A stretch of DNA of 35,254 nt from DASZQY01 sp048498575. Lineage in GTDB: Bacteria; Pseudomonadota; Alphaproteobacteria; Rhizobiales; Kaistiaceae. Both the position numbers and the translations under genes were made by a program. The notes under the pieces are model-generated. The model did not search any database and had not been told where the DNA came from. It saw nothing but the letters and a program-made list of their open reading frames with translations. Location of the stretch: NCBI GenBank assembly GCA_048498575.1, contig JBEHXS010000005.1, forward strand, positions 1 to 35,254. Direction: 5' to 3'. Shown one piece after another: positions 16,904 to 25,751 of this stretch (the first letter of the stretch is position 1; each line of letters begins with the position of its first letter).

Positions 16904-18456
16904 TGGACGTCGTCGAACTATCGCGGCTGCAGTTCGGGCTGACCGCGCTCTACCACTTCCTGTTCGTGCCGCTGACGCTCGGGCTGGCGCTCCTCCTCGG
17001 CATCATGGAGAGCGTCTACGTGATGACCGGACGCGAAATCTGGAAACAGATGACGAAGTTCTGGGGCGTTCTCTTCGGCATCAACTTCGCCATGGGCGTC
17101 GCCACCGGCATCACCATGGAGTTCCAGTTCGGCACCAACTGGGCCTACTACAGCCACTACGTCGGCGACATCTTCGGCGCACCGCTCGCCATCGAAGGCC
17201 TCATGGCCTTCTTCCTCGAGGCGACGTTCATCGGCCTCTTCTTCTTCGGCTGGGACAAGCTGCCGCGAGTCGGCCATCTCGCGGTGACCTGGCTGGTGGC
17301 GCTGGGCTCCAACCTGTCGGCGCTGTGGATCCTGATCGCCAACGGCTGGATGCAACATCCGACCGGCGCCCACTTCAATCCCGACACCATGCGCATGGAG
17401 GTCTCCGACTTCGGCGCCGTGCTGTTCAACCCGGTGGCGCAGGACAAGTTCGTGCACACCGTCTCGGCCGGCTACGTCACCGGCTCGGTGTTCGTGCTGG
17501 CGATCAGCGCGTTCTTCCTGCTCCGCGGCAAATACGTCGAGATTGCCAAGCGCTCGATGACGGTGGCCGCGAGCTTCGGTCTCGCCGCAGCGCTGTCGGT
17601 GGTCGTGCTGGGCGACGAGAGCGGCTACACCGCGACCGCCAACCAGAAGATGAAGATCGCGGCGATCGAATCGATGTGGCAGACGGAGCCGGCGCCGGCG
17701 CCGTTCACGATCTTCGGCCTGCCCAACACCGAAACGCATCACACCGACTACGCGGTGCAGGTGCCGTGGATGCTCGGCCTGATCACGACACGTTCGATCA
17801 ACCAGCAAGTACCGGGCATCGTCGACCTGGTGGCCGATGCCAAGACGCGGATCGCGTCCGGCCTCGTTGCGTACGACGCACTGCAGAAGCTCAGGACCGA
17901 CCGGACCAACGTCGACTTCCGCGCGGCCATCGACGCTCACGCCGCCGATCTCGGCTACGCGCTGCTGCTCAAGAAGACGCGGGCCGACATCGAGAACGCG
18001 ACGCCGGCGGACATCGATCAGGCGGCATGGAGCACGGTGCCGGCGGTGTCGCCGCTGTTCTGGTCGTTCCGCATCATGGTCGGCCTCGGCTTCTACTTTA
18101 TCGCGCTTTTCGCCTTCGCCTTCTGGCTGGCCTCGACGCGGCGACTGACCCGGTACCGGTGGTTCCTGTGGGTCGCCCTATGCACGCTGCCGCTGCCGTG
18201 GATCGCGGCGGAGCTCGGCTGGATCGTGGCCGAAGTCGGTCGCCAGCCGTGGGTGATCGAAGGCGTGCTGCCGACGTTCATGGCGGTGTCCAGCATCTCC
18301 GCCGGCAACGTCGCCACGACCCTCATCGGCTTCATCGTCTTCTACACGACGCTCGCCATCGTCGACGTGTTCCTGATGGTGAGGGCGATCAAGGCCGGAC
18401 CGGGCGAAGCGCCGGGCTCGGAAGCTGGCGTTCCCAGCATGGTTCCGGCGGAATAG
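16900..18456 (+). CDS. cydA: Cytochrome bd ubiquinol oxidase subunit I
   Basis: The 518-residue subunit carries the three hemes and the quinol site of the high-affinity oxidase. Visible family marks are the N-terminal LSRLQFGLTALYHFLFVPLTLGL with a heme-ligand histidine near residue 19, GIMESVYVMTGREIWKQMTKFWG, and the Q-loop KIAAIESMW followed by VQVPWMLGLI. The C-terminal GRQPWVIEGVLPT is also present. The length and the segment after the Q-loop match the long-Q-loop class (E. coli 522). About nine membrane helices are expected. It starts inside the cydP stop and is followed nine bases later by cydB. Expression is probably raised by FixK at low oxygen. Confidence 0.97.
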   Translation: MMDVVELSRLQFGLTALYHFLFVPLTLGLALLLGIMESVYVMTGREIWKQMTKFWGVLFGINFAMGVATGITMEFQFGTNWAYYSHYVGDIFGAPLAIEGLMAFFLEATFIGLFFFGWDKLPRVGHLAVTWLVALGSNLSALWILIANGWMQHPTGAHFNPDTMRMEVSDFGAVLFNPVAQDKFVHTVSAGYVTGSVFVLAISAFFLLRGKYVEIAKRSMTVAASFGLAAALSVVVLGDESGYTATANQKMKIAAIESMWQTEPAPAPFTIFGLPNTETHHTDYAVQVPWMLGLITTRSINQQVPGIVDLVADAKTRIASGLVAYDALQKLRTDRTNVDFRAAIDAHAADLGYALLLKKTRADIENATPADIDQAAWSTVPAVSPLFWSFRIMVGLGFYFIALFAFAFWLASTRRLTRYRWFLWVALCTLPLPWIAAELGWIVAEVGRQPWVIEGVLPTFMAVSSISAGNVATTLIGFIVFYTTLAIVDVFLMVRAIKAGPGEAPGSEAGVPSMVPAE

Positions 18457-18465
18457 GGGGCGACG

Positions 18466-19605
18466 ATGCTCGACTACGAAATCCTGCGCATCCTGTGGTG
18501 GGCGCTGCTCGGCATCCTGCTCATCGGGTTCGCCGTCACTGACGGCTTCGATCTTGGGACGGCGATACTGCTGCCGTTCGTCGGCCGCACCGACACCGAA
18601 CGCCGCATTGCGATCAACACGGTCGGCCCGGTGTGGGAAGGCAACCAGGTGTGGCTCATCCTCGGCGCAGGCGCGATCTTTGCCGCCTGGCCGGCGCTCT
18701 ACGCGGTCGCCTTCTCCGGCTTCTACTTCGCGATGTTCCTGGTGCTGCTGGCGCTCATCCTGCGTCCGGTAGGCTTCAAGTACCGCTCGAAGCTTGCGGG
18801 ACGCCGCTGGCACAACGTCTGGGACACGGCGCTGTTCATCGGCGGTCTGGTGCCGTCGCTGATCTTCGGCGTGGCCTTCGGCAACCTGTTCCTCGGCGCG
18901 CCGTTCCGCTTCGACGACACGCTGCGCATGACGTATGAGGGCAACCTCTTCGGCCTGCTCACGCCGTTCGCGCTGCTCTCGGGCCTCGTCAGCGTGGCCA
19001 TGCTGGTCATGCACGGTGGGGCGTGGCTTGCGGCCAAGGCCGGCGAACCGGTCGCCGCGCGGGCAGCGCGCGCCGGCAGCTACGCGGCGATTGCGATGCT
19101 GGTGCTGTTCACGCTTGCCGGCCTGTGGGTGGCGTTCGGGATCGACGGCTACGCCATCACCAGCGCGATCGACGTCGCCGGTCCCTCCAACCCGACGCTG
19201 AAGACGGTTGCCGCCGTCCACGGCGGGTGGCTCGCGAACTACGGCGCCCACCCGTGGACGATCGTGGCGCCCATTCTGGTCTACGTCGCAGGCATCGCGA
19301 CGGCCGCGCTGCTCGCGATGCGCGCCAACTGGCTCGCCCTGGTGACGAGCGGGCTCGCCATCGCCGGCATCATCGCGACGGCGGGGCTCAGCCTGTTCCC
19401 GTTCCTGCTGGCGTCGTCGCTCGATCCGGCGTCGAGCCTGACGGTGTGGGACGCCTCGTCCAGCCAGCTCACGCTGATGATCATGCTGATCGTGACGGTC
19501 ATCTTCCTGCCGATCATCCTGATCTACACCGCTATCGTCTATCGCGTGCTGCGCGGACGGGTGACGGCCGAAGCGGTCGAAAACCCGAGCGCGCACAGCT
19601 ACTGA
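18466..19605 (+). CDS. cydB: Cytochrome bd ubiquinol oxidase subunit II
   Basis: The 379-residue membrane subunit begins MLDYEILRILWWALLGILLIGFAVTDGFDLG, where GFDLG is the family hallmark, and continues with INTVGPVWEGNQVWLILG and AWPALYAVAFSGFYFAMFLVL. The C-terminus has the SLFPFLLASSLDPASSLTVWDASSS segment typical of CydB. It pairs with CydA to stabilise the hemes and oxygen channel. It lies between cydA and cydX with short gaps in one operon. No cydDC assembly transporter is in the window, so heme loading depends on genes elsewhere. Confidence 0.96.
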   Translation: MLDYEILRILWWALLGILLIGFAVTDGFDLGTAILLPFVGRTDTERRIAINTVGPVWEGNQVWLILGAGAIFAAWPALYAVAFSGFYFAMFLVLLALILRPVGFKYRSKLAGRRWHNVWDTALFIGGLVPSLIFGVAFGNLFLGAPFRFDDTLRMTYEGNLFGLLTPFALLSGLVSVAMLVMHGGAWLAAKAGEPVAARAARAGSYAAIAMLVLFTLAGLWVAFGIDGYAITSAIDVAGPSNPTLKTVAAVHGGWLANYGAHPWTIVAPILVYVAGIATAALLAMRANWLALVTSGLAIAGIIATAGLSLFPFLLASSLDPASSLTVWDASSSQLTLMIMLIVTVIFLPIILIYTAIVYRVLRGRVTAEAVENPSAHSY

Positions 19606-19619
19606 GAGGAGCCTGACCG

Positions 19620-19742
19620 ATGTGGTATTTCACCTGGGTTCTCGGCGCCGGCTTCGCCTGCGCCTTCGCGGTGCTAAACGCCATGTGGCTCGAGATCCGC
19701 GAGACCGATAGCGCGGCGCGGCTGACCAAGGGCCGCAAGTAG
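19620..19742 (+). CDS. cydX: Cytochrome bd small subunit CydX
   Basis: The 40-residue peptide MWYFTWVLGAGFACAFAVLN... is a classic CydX/YbgT: an aromatic MWYFTW start, one membrane helix and a polar end (NAMWLEIRETDSAARL). It binds CydA near the hemes and is needed for full oxidase activity in enterics. It begins 14 bases after cydB with a GAGGAG ribosome-binding site and ends the operon. Confidence 0.95.
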   Translation: MWYFTWVLGAGFACAFAVLNAMWLEIRETDSAARLTKGRK

Positions 19743-19801
19743 CGCCACGCCGCGACGTGCCCGTTGTGCTATCCCACGGTGAAAATCGCGGGGAGAGGCA
19801 C

Positions 19802-20899
19802 ATGGACCGCAGCGCCATCGCCGAGTACGGCAAGCACTTCGTCATTGGCCTCCAGCCGACGACGGCTCTCAGCGATCATGACCGGCGCCTGCTGGCTGAA
19901 TTGAAGCCGGCGGGCGTCGTGCTTTTCGGGGCCAACTTCCGGCATCGCGTGCCGTACGACGAATGGCTGGCGGCCTACGAGCAACTCATCGCCGGCGTCG
20001 CCGAAAGCCTGGAAACCAGCCACTTCCTGCTGATGATTGACCACGAGCACGGGCGCGTTTTCCGCACGCCGCCGCCGATCACGCGCTTCGCCGCCGCCAA
20101 TCGCTGGGCTCCGCAGGCGGGGGCGGTCGGCGCGGCGACGGCGGTCGAGCTCGGTTCCCTCGGCATCAACGTCAACCTCGCGCCGGACGTCGATGTTGCC
20201 TCCAATCCGCGCAACCCGGTGATCGGCGACCGCTCCTTCTCCTCCGATCCCGATGAAGTCGCCGCCGCTGCCATCGCCTACATCGACGCGCTCCAGGCGG
20301 GCGGTCTGCTCGCCTGCCCGAAGCACTTTCCCGGACACGGCGATACCGAGCTCGACTCGCATCTCGCGTTGCCGCGCGTGCGCGAGCCGATGGAGGTGCT
20401 GAGGCGGCGCGAGCTGCTGCCGTTCGCGCGGGTGGCTTCGCGCGTCAAGCTGATGATGACGGCGCACATCGTCTTCGACGCCATCGAGCCGGGCGTCCCT
20501 GCGACGCTTTCGCCGCGGGCACTTACCGACATCCTGCGCGGCGAGCTCGGCTTCGCCGGCGCGGTGATATCCGACGACATCGGCATGCAGGGCGTGGCGC
20601 CATTCTTTGCCGAGCCGGATGCGCCGCTCCGCGCCGTACGCGCCGGATGCGATCTGATCCTGGCCTGCGCATCCGCAATGGATACGCGCCGCGCGCTCGG
20701 CATGGCCGAGGCGCTGGCGGCTCATCCGCGGGACGAGGCGACGCAGGCTGCAATCGGCCGCTCGCGCATGCGCGTGGAGCGGCTCCTGTCGGGCATCGGC
20801 CCGATCCGCGTGCGGCGGCTCACCGATGCGGTTCTGGCGGAGCATCGGCAGATAGCGCCGTTGCACGCCGGCTCGGCGCCTTCGCCTTCGCCGGGCTAG
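19802..20899 (+). CDS. Glycoside hydrolase family 3 protein, beta-N-acetylhexosaminidase (NagZ)-like
   Basis: The 365-residue single-domain GH3 protein starts at the ATG at 19802, preceded by GGGGAGAGG. NagZ marks are present: LACPKHFPGHGDTELDSHLALP (residues about 171-192), which carries the Asp-His acid/base dyad of bacterial N-acetylglucosaminidases, and SDDIGMQGV with the nucleophile aspartate. The substrate loop reads IDHEHGRVFR where typical NagZ has IDQEGGRVxR, so this is a divergent member and may have altered specificity. It has no signal peptide, consistent with a cytoplasmic enzyme of peptidoglycan or oligosaccharide turnover. Its stop codon shares a CTAG with the convergent ribokinase gene. 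Confidence 0.85.
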   Translation: MDRSAIAEYGKHFVIGLQPTTALSDHDRRLLAELKPAGVVLFGANFRHRVPYDEWLAAYEQLIAGVAESLETSHFLLMIDHEHGRVFRTPPPITRFAAANRWAPQAGAVGAATAVELGSLGINVNLAPDVDVASNPRNPVIGDRSFSSDPDEVAAAAIAYIDALQAGGLLACPKHFPGHGDTELDSHLALPRVREPMEVLRRRELLPFARVASRVKLMMTAHIVFDAIEPGVPATLSPRALTDILRGELGFAGAVISDDIGMQGVAPFFAEPDAPLRAVRAGCDLILACASAMDTRRALGMAEALAAHPRDEATQAAIGRSRMRVERLLSGIGPIRVRRLTDAVLAEHRQIAPLHAGSAPSPSPG

Positions 20900-21831
20900 G
20901 CGGTCTGGCGCAACAGTGCTTCGATCTCGTCGAGACGCGGCATCGAGGGTGCCGTTCCGGGGCGAGTGACGGATATGCCGGCAACGGCGCAGCCGAACCG
21001 GGCGGCCTCCGCCGGAGCGGCGCCGCGCGCCAGCGCCGCGGCAAAGCCGCCGTTGAAGGCGTCGCCCGCTCCTGCCGTCTCCACCACCGGCCCGGCGGTG
21101 AAGGCCGGAATGTGCAGCGAGCGGGCGCGGCTGTGGAGGAGGGCACCGGCTTCGCCGAGCGTGATCAGTGCGGCGCCGGCGCCTTTGGCCAAGAAGACAT
21201 CAGCCGCGCGGCGCGCCTCGTCGAGATTGCGGACGGGGAGGCCGGTCAGCGTCGCCGCCTCGCTTTCGTTCGGCGTGACGTAGTCGCACAGCGGGTAGAT
21301 CGCATCGTCCAGCGGCGCGGCCGGGGCCGGATTGAGCACGGTCAGCACCCCGGCCTCGCGGGCGATTTCCAGCCCGCGGCGCGCCGCCGCCTGCGGCTGC
21401 TCGAGCTGCGTCACGAAGACGGCGGCGTCCTGGATAGCCTCGGCGGCCGCGTCGACATCGGCGGCGGTGATCGAGCCAGCGGCGCCGGGCACGACGATGA
21501 TCGCGTTCTCGCCGTTGGTTTCATTCACGTAGATGAAGGCGGCGCCGGTCTCCATGGCGTCAGTCTCCGCCACCTGGGCCAGGATGTTTTCGCTCCGCCA
21601 GGTGTCGCGGGCGATAGCGCCGAACGCGTCACGGCCGAGCTTGGAGATGAAGGTGACGTCGGCGCCGGCGCGTGCCGCCGCCACTGCCTGGTTCGAGCCT
21701 TTGCCGCCGGGCCCCAGCCGGAAGGCGGAACCGGCCAGCGTTTCACCGACCGCCGGCATGCGCTTGGCACGAAAGGCGAGATCGGCAACGAAGATGCCGA
21801 GGATTGCGACGCGATTGACGGACACCGTCAT
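20896..21831 (-). CDS. rbsK: Ribokinase (PfkB family)
   Basis: The 311-residue sugar kinase phosphorylates a pentose such as ribose at O5 with ATP. Signatures are RLGPGGKGSNQAVAAARAGADV (first PfkB motif), TPNESEAATLTG, and ETAGAGDAFNGGFAAALARG with the catalytic aspartate. I chose the ATG at 21831 because it overlaps the stop of the upstream fucU-like gene by four bases and leads into VNRVAILGIFVADLAF; the open frame continues further upstream only within that gene. Two-gene unit with the RbsD/FucU protein. No transporter or regulator for ribose is adjacent. Confidence 0.9.
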   Translation of the reverse strand: MTVSVNRVAILGIFVADLAFRAKRMPAVGETLAGSAFRLGPGGKGSNQAVAAARAGADVTFISKLGRDAFGAIARDTWRSENILAQVAETDAMETGAAFIYVNETNGENAIIVVPGAAGSITAADVDAAAEAIQDAAVFVTQLEQPQAAARRGLEIAREAGVLTVLNPAPAAPLDDAIYPLCDYVTPNESEAATLTGLPVRNLDEARRAADVFLAKGAGAALITLGEAGALLHSRARSLHIPAFTAGPVVETAGAGDAFNGGFAAALARGAAPAEAARFGCAVAGISVTRPGTAPSMPRLDEIEALLRQTA

Positions 21832-22277
21832 GCCTCCGGCGGGATGACGCCTTTGGTGAAGACGAAACATCCGTAGAAGCGGCGCTCGCCGGTTTGCACG
21901 ACGCAATAGGCCTTCTTCGCGACCTCGTAGAACTGCATCCGTTCGATCGAGCCCAGGGGCACCGATCGGCCCTCGGCGGCGTCGACCTCCTTCTGCACCT
22001 CGGCCTGGACCGGCGTCACGTCGGCGGGCTTGCCGACGACCTCCATGCGCCGCGCGGGGTGGTCGACAAACGTGTCGAGGGGCATGAGCGACAGGATCGC
22101 CCGCGCGACGCGCGGCGCCGGCGCGTCGATGCGCAGCAGCCGTCCGAGCGAAGTGTGGCGGGCAACCGAGTGAGCCGGAAAGTTGGTATCGGCGATCACT
22201 ATCTCGTCGCCGTGTCCCATCGCACGCAAGGCGTGAAGAACGTCGGCGTTGAGCAACGGATCAATCGATTTCAGCAT
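21828..22277 (-). CDS. fucU: RbsD/FucU family sugar mutarotase
   Basis: The 149-residue protein has the family start MLKSIDPLLNADVLHALRAMGHGDEIVIADTNFPA, with the GHGD-x4-D catalytic pattern, and the C-terminal FYEVAKKAYCVVQTGERRFYGCFVF. It interconverts sugar anomers (alpha/beta) and so feeds the correct form to the coupled kinase, here ribokinase. The N-terminal TNFPAHS form is closer to FucU than to RbsD, although the neighbour is a ribokinase. It is the first gene of the two-gene unit. Confidence 0.9.
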   Translation of the reverse strand: MLKSIDPLLNADVLHALRAMGHGDEIVIADTNFPAHSVARHTSLGRLLRIDAPAPRVARAILSLMPLDTFVDHPARRMEVVGKPADVTPVQAEVQKEVDAAEGRSVPLGSIERMQFYEVAKKAYCVVQTGERRFYGCFVFTKGVIPPEA

Positions 22278-22393
22278 CGTAGTTCCCCCAGGGCTGTCCC
22301 GGAACCGATAGTGGTTGGCCGCCGGTCACGGCGCAAGGGTGGGATCGCCATGAGGGCGATTGCGCGCGGGGCGGAAATCCGGATAGTGCGGGC

Positions 22394-23797
22394 GTGCCGC
22401 TCCATCCCGATCGATTGCTGCCCGCCGAGCCTGCCGTGCGCGCCGTCGCGCGCCGGCTCTATGAGGGCGTCGTGAACCTGCCGATCGTATCGCCGCACGG
22501 GCACACGGAGCCGCGCTGGTATGCCGAGAACAAGGCATTCGCCAATCCAGCCGAGCTGATCATCATTCCCGATCACTACGTCTTTCGGATGCTCTACAGC
22601 CAGGGCGTGCCGCTGGAACAGCTGGGCATTCCGACGCTCGACGGCACCACGGTCGAGACCGACCCACGGACGATCTGGCGGCGGTTTGCCGCGCGCTACC
22701 CTCTCTTTCGCGGCACGCCGACGCGGGCATGGCTGGAGCACACCTTCGCGACGCTCTTTGGCATCGACGAGGTGCTGAGCGAGGCCAATGCCGACGCGAC
22801 GTACGACGTCGTCGATGCGGCATTGAGCAGGCCCGAGTTCCGGCCGCGGGCGCTGATCGAGCGGTTCAACGTCGAGGTCATCGCCACGACCGACAGTCCG
22901 CTCGACGACCTCCGCCACCACATCGCCGTGAAGGCGAGCGGATGGCGCGGCCGCGTGGTGCCGACGTATCGGCCAGACTCCGTCGTCGACCCCAATGACC
23001 CGGGATTCGCGGCGAACGTGGCGCGGCTGGGAGAGATCGCCGACGTCGATGTCGGCAGCTACGCCGGCTATATCGAGGCGCACCGCCGGCGCCGCGCGTT
23101 CTTCCGGCTGCACGGCGCGACCGCGACCGACCATGGCCACCCGACAGCGCTGACGGCCGATCTCTCGCCGGCGGAAGCGGACGCGCTCTACGCGCGCGTC
23201 TCGAAGGGCAAGGCGAGCGCCGCGGACGCCGAGCTTTTCCGCGCACAGATGCTGACCGAGATGGCGGCGATGAGCGCCGACGATGGCCTGGTCATGCAGA
23301 TCCACGCCGGCGCAGTGCGCAATCACAATCCGACCCTCTTTGCGCGCTTCGGCCGCAACATGGGCGCCGATATCCCGTCGCGCACCGACTATGTCAGCGC
23401 GCTGAAGCCGCTGCTCGACCGTTTCGGAAATGACGCCTCGCTCACCATCGTTCTCTTCACGCTCGACGAGACGACGTATGCGCGCGAGCTGGCGCCGCTG
23501 GCCGGCCACTATCCGGCGCTGCGCCTCGGGCCGCCGTGGTGGTTCTACGACGCGCCGCACGGCATGCGGCGGTTCCGCGAGGCGGTGACCGAGACGGCGG
23601 GGTTCTACAACACGGTCGGCTTCAACGACGATACGCGGGCGCTGCCCTCGATCCCGGCGCGGCACGACATGGCGCGGCGCATGGACTGCGGCTATCTCGC
23701 CGAGCTCGTCGCGACCCATCGCATCGGCGAGGACGAGGCCGCCGATCTCGCCACCGATCTCGCCTACGGTCTGGCCAAGCGGGCATATCGCCTTTGA
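22394..23797 (+). CDS. uxaC: Glucuronate isomerase (uronate isomerase)
   Basis: The 467-residue enzyme interconverts D-glucuronate and D-fructuronate (and galacturonate and tagaturonate). It starts at a GTG at 22394, giving MPLHPDRLLPAEPAVRAVARRLYEG, the family start. Metal-site residues are in IVSPHGHTEPRW, and YYxVD-like segments and LVMQIHAGAVRNHNP are typical. It is followed by uxuB with a four-base TTGA overlap, which makes the first two steps of hexuronate breakdown a coupled pair. The later enzymes (UxuA, KdgK, Eda) are not in view. Confidence 0.95.
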   Translation: MPLHPDRLLPAEPAVRAVARRLYEGVVNLPIVSPHGHTEPRWYAENKAFANPAELIIIPDHYVFRMLYSQGVPLEQLGIPTLDGTTVETDPRTIWRRFAARYPLFRGTPTRAWLEHTFATLFGIDEVLSEANADATYDVVDAALSRPEFRPRALIERFNVEVIATTDSPLDDLRHHIAVKASGWRGRVVPTYRPDSVVDPNDPGFAANVARLGEIADVDVGSYAGYIEAHRRRRAFFRLHGATATDHGHPTALTADLSPAEADALYARVSKGKASAADAELFRAQMLTEMAAMSADDGLVMQIHAGAVRNHNPTLFARFGRNMGADIPSRTDYVSALKPLLDRFGNDASLTIVLFTLDETTYARELAPLAGHYPALRLGPPWWFYDAPHGMRRFREAVTETAGFYNTVGFNDDTRALPSIPARHDMARRMDCGYLAELVATHRIGEDEAADLATDLAYGLAKRAYRL

Positions 23798-25230
23798 TCG
23801 AGCGGCTTTCGCAAACGGCGTTGGCGAAGTTGCCTGCCGCAGTCACGCGGCCGCGCTACGATCGCGCGAAAGTCACGACCGGCATCGTGCATCTCGGCAT
23901 CGGCGCGTTTCACCGGGCGCATCAGGCGGTTTATGTCGACGATGTGCTGGCGGCAGGGGACCTGCGCTGGGGGATTACGGGCGTCAGCCTGCGCAGCGCC
24001 GATACGCGCGACGCGCTTTCGCCGCAGGACGGCCTCTATACGCTTGCTGTCCGGAGCGGCGCGGGGACGGCGCTCCGCGTCATTGGCTCGGTGCGCGAGG
24101 TGCTGGTCGCGCCGGAGTCGGTGGAGACCGTGCTGGCGCGGATGTGCGATCCGGCGGTCGCGATTGTCAGCCTGACGATCACCGAGAAGGGCTATTGCCG
24201 CGATGCCGCCGGCGGCCTCGACCTCAGCCATCCGGCCATTCGCGCCGACCTTGTGGACCGCGCCAAGCCGCGGTCGGCGATCGGATTGCTGGCCGCGGCG
24301 ATTGAGCAGCGGCGGGCGGCGGGGGTGCGGCCGTTCACGATGCTGTCGTGCGATAACCTGCCGTCGAACGGGCGGGTGCTTCACCGGCTGGTCGAGGAAT
24401 ATGCAGCGGCGGCCTCACCCGGACAGGCAGCCTTTGTGCGGGACGAGGTAGCGTCGCCGGCGACGATGATCGACCGGATCGTGCCGGCGACGACCGATGC
24501 GGATCGTCTGGAAGTGGCGGATTCGCTTGGGTTTACGGATGCCTGGCCGGTGGTGACCGAGCCCTTCTGCCAGTGGGTGATCGAGGATCGCTTTCCGTCC
24601 GGACGGCCGGATTTCGCGGCTTTCGGGGCCGAAATGGTGACGGAAGTGGAGCCGTACGAGAACATGAAGCTCCGGCTGCTCAACGGCTCGCACTCGGCAT
24701 TGGCTTATCTCGGACAGCAGGCCGGACTGGAAACGGTGGCGGAAGCGATCGGGGCGAAAGCCTTGTATTCCTTCACGGTCGCGCTGATGGACGACGGGGC
24801 GGACACGCTGTCCGGAATTGCACCGGCAGACATCGCGCGCTACCGCGCCTCGCTACTGACGCGCTTCGCCAATCCGGCCCTGAAACACCGGCTCGCCCAG
24901 ATCGCCATGGACGGATCGCAGAAGCTGCCCCAGCGCATCCTAGCGGTGGTGCGCGACCGGCTCGGACGGGGCTTGCCGATCGCGCGACATGGGCTCGCGG
25001 TCGCGGCGTGGATGACGTTTGCCATGCGCGGCGAGCGGCTGAACGACCCGATGGCCGACGCGATCGCCGAGGCGGCCAAGCGGGGACCGGAGGCGCTGCT
25101 CGGGCTCCGGGCGATTTTCGGCGACCTCAGCGACGAGCCGCGGTTCGCGCGGGAAGTGCTGGCGTGGTGCGAGACGATCCGGACGCAAGGCGCGCTCGCG
25201 GCAGCAACGGAAGCTGCGGCCGCTACCTGA
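23794..25230 (+). CDS. uxuB: Fructuronate reductase / mannitol dehydrogenase family
   Basis: The 478-residue enzyme belongs to the long-chain mannitol dehydrogenase family: VTTGIVHLGIGAFHRAHQAVYVDD for NAD binding, EKGYCRD, SCDNLPSNG, and the catalytic region EPFCQWVIED followed by KLRLLNGSHSALAYLG. Starting at the TTG at 23794 gives LIERLSQTALAKLP, the normal family N-terminus; a longer open frame upstream lies inside uxaC. With UxaC upstream the best substrate is fructuronate (to mannonate), though mannitol or other polyols cannot be excluded. Ends three bases before the convergent hyfI stop. Confidence 0.9.
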   Translation: MIERLSQTALAKLPAAVTRPRYDRAKVTTGIVHLGIGAFHRAHQAVYVDDVLAAGDLRWGITGVSLRSADTRDALSPQDGLYTLAVRSGAGTALRVIGSVREVLVAPESVETVLARMCDPAVAIVSLTITEKGYCRDAAGGLDLSHPAIRADLVDRAKPRSAIGLLAAAIEQRRAAGVRPFTMLSCDNLPSNGRVLHRLVEEYAAAASPGQAAFVRDEVASPATMIDRIVPATTDADRLEVADSLGFTDAWPVVTEPFCQWVIEDRFPSGRPDFAAFGAEMVTEVEPYENMKLRLLNGSHSALAYLGQQAGLETVAEAIGAKALYSFTVALMDDGADTLSGIAPADIARYRASLLTRFANPALKHRLAQIAMDGSQKLPQRILAVVRDRLGRGLPIARHGLAVAAWMTFAMRGERLNDPMADAIAEAAKRGPEALLGLRAIFGDLSDEPRFAREVLAWCETIRTQGALAAATEAAAAT

Positions 25231-25233
25231 CGA

Positions 25234-25749
25234 TCAGCGCGCTTCCAGCAGCGTCAGCAGGCCCTTGAGCAGGGCGGCCGGCGAGGGCGGGCAACCGGGG
25301 ATGCGAAGATCGACCGGCACGACCGCCGCGACGCCGCCTTCGACCACCGCATAGGAGCCCGCGAAGACGCCGCCGTTCACCGCGCAGTTGCCAACCGCCA
25401 CGACCCACTTCGGCGCCGGCGTGGCGAGGTGCGTGCGCTCCAGCGCCTCGCGCATGTTCTTGGTCATCGGGCCGGTGACGAGCAGCACATCGGCATGGCG
25501 CGGCGAGGCGACGAAGCGGATGCCGAAGCGCTCGAGGTCGTAGAAGGCGTTGTTCAGCGCGTGAATTTCGAGCTCGCAGGCATTGCACGAGCCGGCGTCG
25601 ACTTCGCGGATCGAGAGGCTGCGGCCGAGCCGCTTGTAGGCGGCGCGATCGAGGCTCTGGGCAAGCTCCCGCAACTCGGCGTCGTCGAGAGCGGGAGCCG
25701 GTTCGGTGAGCGGGGTGCGGGCAATGCCCTGAAGGAGAAGGCGGCGCAT
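25234..25749 (-). CDS. hyfI: Hydrogenase-4/complex I-like small subunit (HyfI/NuoB-like)
   Basis: The 171-residue iron-sulfur subunit keeps all four cysteines of the N2-type [4Fe-4S] site: CNACELE (two), GNCAVNGG and GCPPSP. It should pass electrons to or from the large subunit HyfG at the base of the complex. It is short relative to E. coli HyfI (about 250), lacking a C-terminal extension. Last gene of the operon, two bases after the hyfG stop, and convergent with uxuB. No electron-input ferredoxin subunit (HyfA/HycB type) follows. Confidence 0.9.
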   Translation of the reverse strand: MRRLLLQGIARTPLTEPAPALDDAELRELAQSLDRAAYKRLGRSLSIREVDAGSCNACELEIHALNNAFYDLERFGIRFVASPRHADVLLVTGPMTKNMREALERTHLATPAPKWVVAVGNCAVNGGVFAGSYAVVEGGVAAVVPVDLRIPGCPPSPAALLKGLLTLLEAR

Positions 25750-25751
25750 GG

